Made by a program: the position numbers and the translations under genes. DNA of 64,000 nt from Carnegiea gigantea (taxonomy: Eukaryota; Streptophyta; Magnoliopsida; Caryophyllales; Cactaceae), in contig JAKOGI010000437.1 in assembly GCA_029747015.1 (NCBI GenBank), forward strand, positions 271,001-335,000, written 5' to 3'. The notes below the pieces were generated by a model, which was given only the letters and a program-made list of their open reading frames with translations, had not been told where the DNA came from and did no database searches. This document shows, in pieces, positions 12,163 through 22,323 of this stretch (the stretch's first letter is position 1; each line of letters begins with the position of its first letter).

Positions 12163-13156
12163 TTAGAAATTCAATATGAAGAACCTACAATTGTTTACTC
12201 TAGTTTAGAGTAAATGATGGGGGTAACCTATATTTATATGGTGATGAAATAAATTTTTAAGTCCGTTAACTGAAATTATGACTATAATTTCATGTTGGAC
12301 TTGTATGAAAATATGCATGTATAAACCTTGTTTAGAGGTTGATATGTCCAAGTTTTAATAGCTGGACTTTGGTTTAATAGTTGGTTGACTTTGCAAGTCT
12401 TGTGGGCCAATTATTAAGATTTACAAAGACAATGAATCCAGATGAACAAATAAATATACATATGTATTTAATATAATAACTTAAAGCTCTGAGACGTTTG
12501 CAAAGTTATCGTTATCAAAGTCATTCAACACATCTAATGGCTTTGAAATGGTTGGTTTAAAGCCACATTAAGTCACTCATGGTGGAACCTCAATGCTCGT
12601 CGAAATATCGAGTCTTAAGTTCAATGAGTCAAAGTACACCATCTTTGTGATTTGTTAGCACTCACCATTACAACTGCCATTCAAGTGGAGTGCTAAATTA
12701 CCCATATTTTAAAAAAACCTCAATGGAGAACATTTGAGTTTGTATAGAAATAAGTATTTGATTTAGTTTTTTGTACTTAATCAATGGAGTAACTTGTTTC
12801 TTGTGCTCAAATAATTCCATTAATAGGTTGTGGGGGTATTGATGAGGTTTAGTTAGTAAGTGTGAAGTTTGGCCGTTTCTGTCGAGTTTGGGCTTGGCAC
12901 TAGAGTACGAAATGGGTATGGGACACATGGCCATTAATGGTGTCAAATTACTAACTAATCTGGGACAGAAGTTTTGTGTGTGGCTTAGATGCAAGTGGTC
13001 GGAGAGGATAGCTAGTTCAAAGCATAGTCTACTATGTTATCCTGATTATTTGACAAATAGGTCACTAAAATTGGGATTCATTCACAAGACACCTCCATTT
13101 ATACACGAGGCCTCCAGAAATTCAAAAAATCATTTGTTTTGGAAATAGTGGGGGAT

Positions 13157-13779
13157 TGTCGAAGCAATTGCCATAAAAACAGAAATTTAATAAAATAATT
13201 ATTTCAATAAAAATGGTTATGGAGATATTTTTTGAATTATGCCTAAATAATAATTAATTATCTTGATAATTAATTATCACAATGCACCTTTTGGTAAGTA
13301 ATTAATTTGATTAACTATTTATGAAGAGGTACAAGTTAGTTTGGCTGATTAGCTAACTCGTACCTTTTAATGAAAGTACATATTTATGAAGAGATATGTC
13401 CATGTTGAACTGGTATTTATGAAAGGATGACATCCTTTCATGAAGATGTATGAATATCTCTATAAATATGTGACATTGTAGCATGTGAATGGCATGCCTT
13501 GATGGGCATGATCAAGAGAGTTATACTAACACCACAATCCCTTGAATTTCTGTCATGTCTTAGACACTTAAGATCCTATCTTTGTGAGTGCAATACGCAT
13601 ATAGAGGGGCTTCTTAGTATCCTAAAGACCTATTCTGGTAGTTTTATTGCACATGGGGGCGAATAAAATCTTTAAGAAAAGAGTAATTACACTGCCTAGA
13701 AGGCTCAACTAATTTGGTACTGAGTTTGTCTGTGATAAAATGAGATATGTATCCATGAAACCGAATTTTTACACTAATA
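13157..13779 (+). repeat. 3' LTR of the non-coding element
   Basis: It starts tgtcgaagcaattgcc after a ggggga tract and ends tttttacactaata, followed by the TSD acaaa. It is 623 bp against 581 bp for the 5' LTR. Part of the difference is an extra ataattaattatcttgataa-type stretch near its start. Confidence 0.8.
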
Positions 13780-13869
13780 ACAAAATGGTCAGATAGTTGA
13801 TAAACCTTAAATAACAAGCTTGTGGGCTCCTTGCTTCCTCTTTCTGCAGCTAATTACCTTCATCTTTAA

Positions 13870-15205
13870 CTTGCACAAGTATTCCCCTTGGAGAGATCCA
13901 GATGTAAGCAGTCTTACATTTACAGATATCTCTACCCTAAGAGAGGCTGATTCCAAGAGACCCACATATTAAAAATTTTGAAATAAAATTTAGAAGTTGA
14001 AATCTTTAACAGGCAAAAGTAAGGTAAGGCGAAAGAAGTACTAAAGAACAACATTAAAACAATATAGGAAGGTGAACGCCATACCACAATCAAATTAGAG
14101 GTGGGATAATAAAAACTATGTTAAGACAAGGGTACTGCTAGCATAAAAAAAAATATGACAAACCAAAGATAAAATAATAGCCATTACAACTCATCAACAC
14201 TTCCTAGCTTTTAGTAGCCCAAGGAATGCCAAGAAGCCAATTACCTATGGTCCACAACCTTAATCCTAGACATCCCAGACTCCTATCTTGAACTATATCA
14301 TTCGTTAGCCGTAACAATTTCCAATCATGCTTAATCAATTCGTTCCAAATTTTCTTTGGTCGTCCTCTGCCTCTTTTACATTCCGAAAGGTTATACATCC
14401 CATATCTTCTCACAAGTGCAACCATACTCCTCCTCTTCATGTCCCCCAAACCATTTAAGTCTATTCTCTCTTATCGTATCTTTATAGGTGCCATGTTTAT
14501 TTTATTTCTAATCACCTCATTCCTGATCCTATCCAATCTTATATAGCCATACATCCACCAAATCACCCTCATCTCTGCTACTGTCAACCTCTGAATTGGG
14601 TTCCTTTTTATTAGCCAACAGTAGGAGCTATACAACAATGCTGGTCTTACTATAATACGATAAACTTTGTCTTTTAATCTTACAAGAATCCTTTATCACA
14701 TAGTACTCCTGAAGCATGCTTTCATTTTAACTTTTATACGTTGGTTAATGTCTTAATATCCCACTTTCTATTGTATAATCGAGCTCAAATATCTAAACTT
14801 CTCAATCCTTGGTATTTTTACCCCTCATCTTCTCTTCCATTGAATGTACACCTCAAATATTCTGTTTTCGATCTACTCAATTTAAAACATCTGGACTCTA
14901 GGGTAATTCTCCATCGCTCCCACTTATGGTTACCCCTTCTCTGGACTCATCAATAAGAACCATGTCATCTGCAAATATTATACACCATGGTAATTCATGT
15001 TGAATTTTTTAGTGAGCACATCCATGACAATAATGAACAGAAATGGACTTAATGCTGACCTTTGATGTAGTCTAATATCTATTGGAAATATGTGTCTCCA
15101 CCTAGAGCCCTAACACTCATCGCTACTCCTTCTTACATATTCTTAATAATTCGGATATATACTCAAGAAACTCCTTTCTTCTCCATTTATCTCCATAACA
15201 CTCCA
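13870..15205 (-). pseudogene. RTE-type LINE reverse transcriptase remnant
   Basis: Read on the minus strand in order: the active-site block encoding [18 protein letters not shown] text (about 14925-14985), then PALLYSSYCWLIK, RLTVAEMRVIWWMYG, RLKWFG and RGRPKKIWNELIK (about 14340). This order is the C-terminal half of plant RTE-clade LINE ORFs. Several frame changes and stops interrupt it, so it cannot encode an enzyme. The endonuclease and the first half of the reverse transcriptase are absent, as in a 5'-truncated insertion. The 3' border toward 13870 is approximate because no clear poly(A) or TTG-rich tail or TSD was identified. Confidence 0.72.
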
Positions 15206-15229
15206 CACAACTCATTCTAGGATGTGGGG

Positions 15230-15880
15230 CCCTCGTTCCACTTGTGCGGCCACAACAAGTGTGCCGAGTAGAATGAAATGTGTGGCAGAACGCTTCAGCG
15301 TTGCATCACGCATTTGTTTCTGTTTTGTTTTTCCCGTAGCACAAACGATGCATTTTGGGTGCCCTCGCTGTGAGACAACAACAACACATTTTGATGCACA
15401 AGTTAAAAAAAAGAACGAAAAAAACAAAAATAGTTGTTATTGGGTTGGATTGTTTTAGCTAGGCTTTTGAACATTGGCCTAGAACAAGCCGTTTGGCCCC
15501 AATGGCTAGTTAGGGGATCAAAAAAAATGTTAATGAATATTTGTCTATAAATACCTCCCAAATGAAGTTGAAAATTCATACCAAAAATCATCTTATCTTA
15601 TTTAAAGTTGCGAGGGGGAAAGAGGTTGTGGGAAGTGACGTGAAGTATTTTTGTAATGTAAGTTTTTTTATTAAAAAAATTAATGTAATGATTTCATATA
15701 GTATTTTAGCTATGTTTACCTCTTAAATTATTATTTGAATTATATATTTGAAATAATAAATATATTTATGGTTTTTTTTCTAGAGATATGTGAGAGTTTA
15801 TTAGAATATTTAAAAAAAAGTGGAGTGAAGCATTTTGGAAGATATTCTTAAATTGTGAATCTTTTATTTATGCATAACCA
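15230..15880. other. Spacer, nothing recognised
   Basis: This region holds short open frames without recognisable domains and grades into very AT-rich sequence after about 15650. Confidence 0.4.
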
Positions 15881-16630
15881 CATGCTTATGTAATTTAAAA
15901 TTGAAATACTAATGTTAATATGTCTAAATGTACATGTTGGGCATATATTCATATGTTAATAAGTTTAAATAAGTATGTACAATTTAAATTTGAATTAAGT
16001 ATTGATTAAATTTGTAATTCAAATCTGAATTTAAATTTGAATAAATTATGTTAACAAGTCTAGATAGGTACATGGTGATTACATGTTTATATGTTAGAAT
16101 TGGCATGTTGGTATAATTTAGCAAATATATATGTGAATGTCTTATCATTCAAATGTTGGTTATATTTTTTGCAAGTTAATAAGTTTAAATAAATATGTTA
16201 GAATTTAAAATTGAATTAATTATGGATTAAATATTTATTTGTTAGAATTGGCAAGTTGGCTAACTTTAACAGAAATATGTCAATACGTTATAGTTTAAAT
16301 GTTGATTATATTCTAGTAAGTTAACAAGTACTCGTAAACATGTTAGAATTAAAAATTGAATTAATTATTGGCTACATATTTATATGTTAGAATTGGCATG
16401 TTGGTTAAGTATGCTATGACTTTAAGAAATAATTGAGTTAGAATTACCATATTGGTTAATTTAAGAAATAAATATACTAATATGTTTAAATTTACATGTT
16501 GGTTATATTTTAATATATGTTAATAAGTTTAAAGTAATAAATTAGAATTAATTGTTGGTGACAAGATTACATGTTAGACTATATTTATAAGAAATATTTG
16601 TCAAACTTAATATGCTTACATGTTACATTA
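15880..16630. repeat. Degenerate AT-rich tandem repeats
   Basis: The words tgttagaattggcatgttgg, gttaataagtttaaata and aattgaattaattat recur at roughly 110-140 bp spacing with much variation, about six times. The same text style resumes at 38803-38885 (acgttagaataatttgaat, ttaagctaatatgtt), on the far side of the L1 insertion. The L1 therefore landed inside this repeat block. Confidence 0.6.
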
Positions 16631-16643
16631 CATTTGTAAGTTC

Positions 16644-16736
16644 TTTTTTTAGGATAATAAAGGGAAGGATTTTATTATCAACATCGAACCATCCTCTAAT
16701 AAATCAGGGTAAATACAACCCTAACGACTAAAGTAT
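16644..16736 (-). other. L1 3' UTR and poly(A) tail, distal segment
   Basis: Minus-strand text ccctgatttattagaggatg, then ataataaaatccttccc, then an A-run matches the usual end of plant L1 elements. Joining it to minus-strand text at 22324-22400 across the copia element restores continuous 3' UTR sequence, with gtact as the original target. Confidence 0.85.
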
Positions 16737-17224
16737 TGATAGAAAAATTGGGTTCAATATGGTATAAGATAAACCAAGTAAATCGTGAAAAAGAATACTT
16801 TTCTTAATACTTATTTGTTGTGCCACAAATAATCTTAGGGATAATCTACTTGGTAAAAACAAGTGTGTGTTTCAAGGTTCTCTCAAAGGTTAATTGATGA
16901 GGGTGCTGCAGTCACTCATATTGATTTTGTTATATCCGTGATTGTGATTTCACTCCTCCTTATATAGAGGAGTGATCATGCCTAAAGAGGCACCAAAAAT
17001 GGATAGGGCGGTTAAATCTTGAAGAGGTACCATACTTATACACCTTTTCACCGAAAGGATTGGATAAGGTGGGTGAACCTGAAAGGGCACCATGCTTATC
17101 CATCTTTTCACCGAAAGGATTAGATAAGGTGGGTAAACCTGAAAGGATACCATACTTATCCACCTTTTCAGATAAGCACTATAAAAGTCTGCCTTTTTTA
17201 TTTTATTCTTGAAAAATTCCAACA
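16737..17224 (-). repeat. 3' LTR of the copia element
   Basis: On the minus strand it starts tgttggaatttttc and ends ttctatca. It differs from the other LTR at roughly 30 positions counted by eye, which suggests an old insertion. Inside are two to three copies of a roughly 60-bp unit containing ttcaccgaaaggattggata and gataaggtgggt, so the LTR itself carries a minisatellite. Confidence 0.9.
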
Positions 17225-17739
17225 ATCCCCTGCCTTTTTCAAGATATAGAGCAAACCCCCATCATTCCAACAAACACACAATCACAACCGAGAACACAAG
17301 GAGATTTATGCATAAGAGAAGTATCTCGCGATTTGAACTTCCATTTAGTGAAATATAATTTCAATTAATCTGAATGTAAATAGTAGACAAGTCTTTAAAC
17401 TATTCATCCTCTTTGATTAATTGGATATATTTCACACACAAATCTCATTACACACTTAAAATTTGACACTATTATCCGACCATGTGTCCATATCCATCAT
17501 GAGTGCATCAAGCCAAGCCCTGTTACTCTTTGAAGCAGCCACACTTCACACTCACTTAGGTAGACCTTAGAAATATGCTCCTGTAAATTCAATCAAGATC
17601 TATTAAGAGTATAAAACTCAACCTCTTATAGCATTATAGTATTCAAGCACTCTTACCATAGGATAAAATATATTAGTGCATCCAATCACTATATAAAGTT
17701 GTCACTCATTAAACTTAGAACGTGATGTCATACCACAAA

Positions 17740-19260
17740 TTAAGTTGAGGCTTCCTTGCTAGTAATTGTAGATATGGGCTTAAGTCCCATCCTCCTTGAT
17801 ATTCTCAACACCAAGTCTCCTTCTAGACCCTTAGTTAAAGGATCTGTAAGATTCTCATTTGTTTGCACATAATTAACTGTGATCACTCCATCTTTGATCA
17901 ACTGATGGACATAGGCATGTCTAAATCCAATGTGCCTTGATTTTCCATTATAGACATGACTATAAACCTTGGATAGTGTGGTCTTACTATCACGAAGTAT
18001 GGAGAGTGGCGACATTGGTTTTGACCATAAAGGCACTTCCAATAGCAAATTCCGCAGCCACTCTGCCTCCTTGCTGGCTGCAGCCAAAGCTACAAACTCA
18101 GCAGCCATGGTGGAGTCGGTTTTGCAGGTTTGTTTCTTGGATGCCCAAGATACTGCCCCTCCACCAAGCAAGTATATATAACCTGATGTAGAGGTATAGT
18201 CCTCTTTATCAGTTATCCGACTTGCATCTGAGTATCCTTCTAAGACCGAAGGATAACCTAAATAACACAGAACATAATCTTCAGTTTTCTTTAAGTATTT
18301 CAAAACTCGACGTATTGCATGCCAATGAAACTTACTAGGGTTACTAGTATATCGACTTAACTTCCCAACGGCAAATGCAATATCTAGCCTTGTGCTTGTC
18401 ATGGCATACATCAAGCACCCCATGACCTTTGCATACTCAAGTTGTGCGATAGGTCTCCCACTGTTTCGAGTCAACTCATAGGTTGGATCGAAAGGAGTGG
18501 CCACTGGGGAGCAATTTTTGTAATTGAACCTCCCAAGCACTTTCTCAATATAATGAGATTGGGACAAGTGGATTCTATCATTATTTCTAATGATCTTAAT
18601 ACCGAGTATAACATCGGCCTCTCCCATGTCTTTCATGGAGAACTTGAAAGATAGAAAACACTTGGTTTTCTCTATTTCCTCTAAGTCAGTGCCAATAATT
18701 AGCATGTCATCAACATATAAGCATATAATCACACCTTTTCCATGTTCAAACTTAGAAAATACACATTTGTCAGATTCATTGATACTAAACTCATAAGATA
18801 GCACTACTTCATCAAATTTTTGATGCCATTGTTTAGGTGCTCGTTTTAGGTCGTACAATGATCTTATGAGTTTGCATACTTTGTTTTCTTGCCCTGGAAC
18901 AACAAAACCTTCTGGCTGTTTCATGTACACGTCTTCCTCTAATTCACCATTTAAGAATGCTGTTTTCACATCCATTTGGTAAATTACTAGCCTTTGAATT
19001 GCAGCAAGAGCAATGAGAACTCTTATGGTTGTAATCCTAGCCACTGGTGCATATGTGTCAAAGTAGTCAATACCATATTTTTGGCTAAAACCCCTTATGA
19101 CCAACCGGGCTTTGAATCTTTCTATAGTACCATCTACTCTCCTTTTTCTTTTAAAGATCCACTTTGATGTGATAGGCTTACATCCCGGGGGTAAATCAAC
19201 TAAGACCCATGTGTTATTTTCCATGATTGAGTCCATTTCATCTTGGACAGCTTCTTCCAA
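17740..19260 (-). pseudogene. Copia reverse transcriptase and RNase H
   Basis: An open frame of about 506 codons. The RVT_2 core has the blocks KWIFKRKRRVDGTIERFKAR, DYFDTYAPVAR, QMDVKTAFLNGELEEDVYMK, the catalytic YVDDM block and GEADVILGIKI. It is followed by the copia RNase H with SRYTSNPSKFHWHAIRRVLKYL, GYSDAS and a terminal ENLTDPLTKGL. Aspartates of the RT motifs are present, so this part may still be catalytically sound. It is cut off from the integrase by a one-base frameshift near 19250, where the upstream frame reads SFWKK and this frame continues the expected EAVQDEMDS. Confidence 0.92.
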
Positions 19261-19990
19261 AAGGAAGCATCTTGAGATTTCATAGCCTCTTTAAATAAGT
19301 TAGGATCCGAATCAATGCTATAAACATAGGGTATTTCATTTTCAATGGAATCCCTTGTTCCCTCTATCAAATAGACAAAGAAAGAACCAAAGAATTTCTC
19401 CTTTCTAATCCGTTTACTTCTCCTTACTTCTACTATGTCTCCTTGTTCTTGATCATTACTTGGTGTCATAGTGATTGGAATAAAATCATTTGGTTTAGGA
19501 ATTAAACAGAATCTAGTTTCATCAAAAATGGCATCAATTGATTCTATCATGGTGTTAACTGTAATAGACGCATTTGGTTCTATAACCAAAAACCTAAAGG
19601 CTTTGCTATGTTCAGCATAGCCTATAAAGATGCACTCAATTCCTCTTTCCCTCAATTTTCTTTTCTTGAGTTCTGGGACTCTTAGAATAGCCTTACACCC
19701 CCAAACTCTGAAATAACTCAGGTTTGGCTTTTTCTTATTCCATAATTCATAAGGAGTAGTTGAATTCCTTTTATTAGGAACCCTCTTTAGGATGTAGCAT
19801 GTTGTGAGCATCGCTTCACCCCAAAAGCCTTCACCTAAACCGGATTTAGAAAGCATAGCATTGATCATTTCAGTTAGTGTTCTATTTTTTCTTTCTGCCA
19901 CACCATTTTGTTGCGGTGTATAAGGTGCTGTGACTTCATGGATTATACCAGTTGATTGGAAATAACTTGGATCATAGTATTCACTACCCC
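19200..19990 (-). pseudogene. Copia integrase C-terminal part and linker
   Basis: The minus-strand frame starts in the integrase core (EYYDPSYFQSTGIIHEV, then TPQQNGVAERKNRTL, which holds the conserved catalytic Glu region) and runs through YFRVWGCKA and GIECIFIGYAEHSKAFRF to the linker ahead of reverse transcriptase. Upstream, an extra G at about 19987 separates it from the preceding frame ending RSDRG. Both halves together represent one former integrase. Confidence 0.88.
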
Positions 19991-21222
19991 CTATCCGATC
20001 TTAGTCTCTTAATGAAGGTTTTACAATGCAACTCAGATTCATTCTTAAATATCCTAAACATGTCTAGTGCTTCACTTTTAGCATATAAAAGGTATACTTG
20101 GCAATATCTTGTAAAATCATTAATGAAAGTGGCATAGTATTTCTTTCCCCCAAAAGAGGGAGTGCTATGAAAATCACCTAAATTACTATGAATTAATTCA
20201 AGTAATTTAGTGATTCTTTGAACAATTGGAAAAGAACTTCTAGTGATCTTTGTTAACATGCATGTCTTACATTTCTCTATGTTTCCATCAAAATTAGGAA
20301 TTAACTCAAGTCTTGACATCTCTTTTAATCTTTTATAATTAACATGTCTAAGACAATTATGCCATAGAGAAGATGAAGAATACACAAGCATGTAAGCAGA
20401 ATCATTCATCTTATTACCACTAGAAGGAGTAATTACATTTAACTTAAACATATCACCACTAGCATGACCCTTCCCCACAAAGACATTCCTTTTAGACAAG
20501 ATAAACTTATCGGCCTCATACACTTGTTTGAAGCCAAACTTATTGAGAAGAAAACCAGAAACAAGATTCTTTCTAACTTCCGGTACAAAATATACATCAT
20601 TTAAAGTAAGAATTTTTCCGGAAGTGAAGACTAACTCTACTTGACTTGACATCTCTTTTAATCTTTTATAATTAACATGTCCAAGACAATTATGCCATAG
20701 AGAAGATGAAGAATACACAAGCATGTAAGCAGAATCATTCATCTTATTACCACTAGAAGGAGTAATTACATTTAACTTAAACATGTCACCACTAGCATGA
20801 CCCTTCCCCACGAAGACACTCCCTTTAGACAGGATAAAATTATCGGCCTCATACACTTGTTTGAAGCCAAACTTATTGTGAAGAAAACCAGAAACAAGAT
20901 TCTTTCTAACTTTCAGTACAAAATATACATCATTTAAAGTAAGAATTTTTCCGGAAGTGAAGACTAACTCCACTTGGCCTATTCCTTTAACATCAACAGT
21001 AGAAGTATTGCCCATGTAGAGTACTTTTCCATCTTCAACTGACACAAGAGTCTTGAAGAAAGAACGATCCTTACATTCCCAACAAACCACTTTAGCCTTC
21101 TTGTTGCTCTTGTTGTTGTTGTCCTTATTAGGCCTCTTCTTGTTTCCCTTTGGCACTTGACTCGACTCACCATCTTCGACAATATGAATCTTAGAGACAT
21201 GCTCCTTTGACTCATCCTGCAC
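19984..21222 (-). pseudogene. Copia gag end, protease remnant, duplicated pre-integrase region, integrase start
   Basis: A 412-codon frame. It opens with a basic gag tail (KKRPNKDNNNKSNKK) and the first half of a zinc knuckle, CWECKD, then jumps directly to protease C-terminal text (VEDGKVLYMGN). The knuckle His and final Cys and the protease DSGAS-type active site are missing, indicating an in-frame deletion. The block from QVELVFTSGKILTLNDVYF to HVNYKRLKEMS (GAG_pre-integrase) occurs twice in tandem, about 105 residues each. The integrase zinc-binding start (CKTCMLTK) and core (DFHSTPSFGGKKYYATFIND) follow. Confidence 0.9.
20330..20970. repeat. In-frame tandem duplication inside copia pol, about 320 bp x 2
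   Basis: Direct repeats of cttttaatcttttataatta at about 20323 and 20655, with the following text through gaagtgaagactaactc. The two copies differ at few positions, for example ccggtacaaaa against tcagtacaaaa, and one His codon pair in LWHNCLGH/LWHNCLRH. The reading frame is kept across the junction. Confidence 0.9.
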
Positions 21223-21229
21223 ACGTAAC

Positions 21230-21816
21230 TCTTCTTCTATTCAAAGATGGTTAGCCAATTCCTCAAGTGATATTTCTTCTTTCTTATGTTTTAAAGTTCT
21301 TTTAGTGTCTTTCCAAGAGGGGGGAAGTTTGTTCACTATAGAGGAAACTATAATAGTCTCATCCATGTGCATTTTATGTTGCTTGAAGTGACTTAGGATT
21401 CATTGAATTTCATGCAATTGATTGAGAACAGAACGTTCTTCGACCATCTTATAGTTATTAAATTGACTTACAAGGAAATTCTTGCTAGAGGCATCTTCTG
21501 TCATGTATTTATTCTCTAGCACCTCCCATAATTCCTTTGCCGATTCCATGCCTTGATAGACATCGAACAAAGCGTCCGACATGCTATTCAAGATATGGCC
21601 TCGACAAATGTAGTCATCGTTCTCGAACTTGGATCTTCGGCGGGCTTGCTCCAAAGTCTCATTTTCCGTCTCTATTAGGTATAGAGTGTTGAGCACATAC
21701 ACGACCTTCAAAGTTGTAAGAAGGAAATGCATCTTCTTTTGCCAGCGCCGGAAGCCCACACCCTCGAATTTGTCCAACTTCTGAAAGTTGGACGTCATTT
21801 CACGAATTGACGCCAT
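21230..21816 (-). pseudogene. Copia gag
   Basis: It starts ATGGCGTCAATT soon after the 5' LTR. The protein has the UBN2-type gag text FRRWQKKMHFLLTTLKVVYVL, AKELWEVLENKYM and FLVSQFNNYKMVEERSV. An in-frame TGA at about 21400 (after HEIQ) and a second at about 21240 (after ANHL) break it. Between and after them the expected gag text continues (PPSWKDTKRTLKHKKEE), so the stops are point lesions in one former frame. Confidence 0.88.
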
Positions 21817-21835
21817 CTCAAATAAGTCTTAAGAT

Positions 21836-22323
21836 TGATAGAAAAATTAGGTTGAATGTGGTACAGGATAAACCAAGTAAATTGTGAAAAAGAACACTTT
21901 TCTTTAGACTTATTTGTTGTACCACAAATAATCTTAGGGATAATCTACTTGGTAAAAACAAGTGTGTGTTTCAAGGCTCTCTCAAAGGTTAATCGATGAG
22001 GGTGCTGCAGTCACTCATATTGATTTTGTTATGTCCGTGATTGTGATTTTACTCCTCCTTATATAGAGGAGTGATCATGTCTGAAGAGGCACCAAAAATG
22101 GATAGCGCGGCTAAATCTTGAAGAGGTATCATACTTATACATCTTTTCACCGAAAGAATTGGATAAGGTGGGTGAACCGGAAAGGGCACCATGCTTATCC
22201 ACCTTTTCACCGAAAGGATTGGATAAGGTGGGTAAACCTGAAAGGGCACCATACTTATCCACCTTTTCAGATAAGCACTATAAAAACCTGCCCTTTTTAT
22301 TTTATTCTTGGAAAATTCCAATA
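21836..22323 (-). repeat. 5' LTR of the copia element
   Basis: It pairs with 16737-17224 at equal length. On the minus strand it ends ttctatca, followed by an about 20-bp leader and the gag ATG. The terminal tgttgg of the other LTR is here tattgg, a point change at the outer edge. Confidence 0.9.

Larger units (their letters stand above)
16737..22323 (-). mobile_element. Ty1/copia retrotransposon, 5.59 kb, disabled
   Basis: LTRs of 488 bp each lie at 21836-22323 (5' on the minus strand) and 16737-17224 (3'). Flanking repeats are agtat (16732-16736) and agtac (22324-22328), 4 of 5 identical. A purine tract ggcagggga precedes the 3' LTR on the minus strand. Domain order gag, protease remnant, GAG_pre-integrase, integrase, reverse transcriptase, RNase H is the copia order. 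The style resembles the TNT1/Tork group, but the lineage call is tentative. Two stops in gag, an inserted base in integrase, a frameshift before reverse transcriptase, a deletion removing the protease active site and an internal duplication make it non-autonomous. Confidence 0.93.

Noticed and set aside
12888..13148. Possible gag fragment in the non-coding LTR element
   Set aside because: 86 codons without gag, zinc-knuckle or pol motifs, and overlapped by an equally open frame on the other strand.
17937..19285. Several plus-strand frames over the copia element
   Set aside because: They are shadows of the real minus-strand reverse transcriptase, RNase H and integrase frames.
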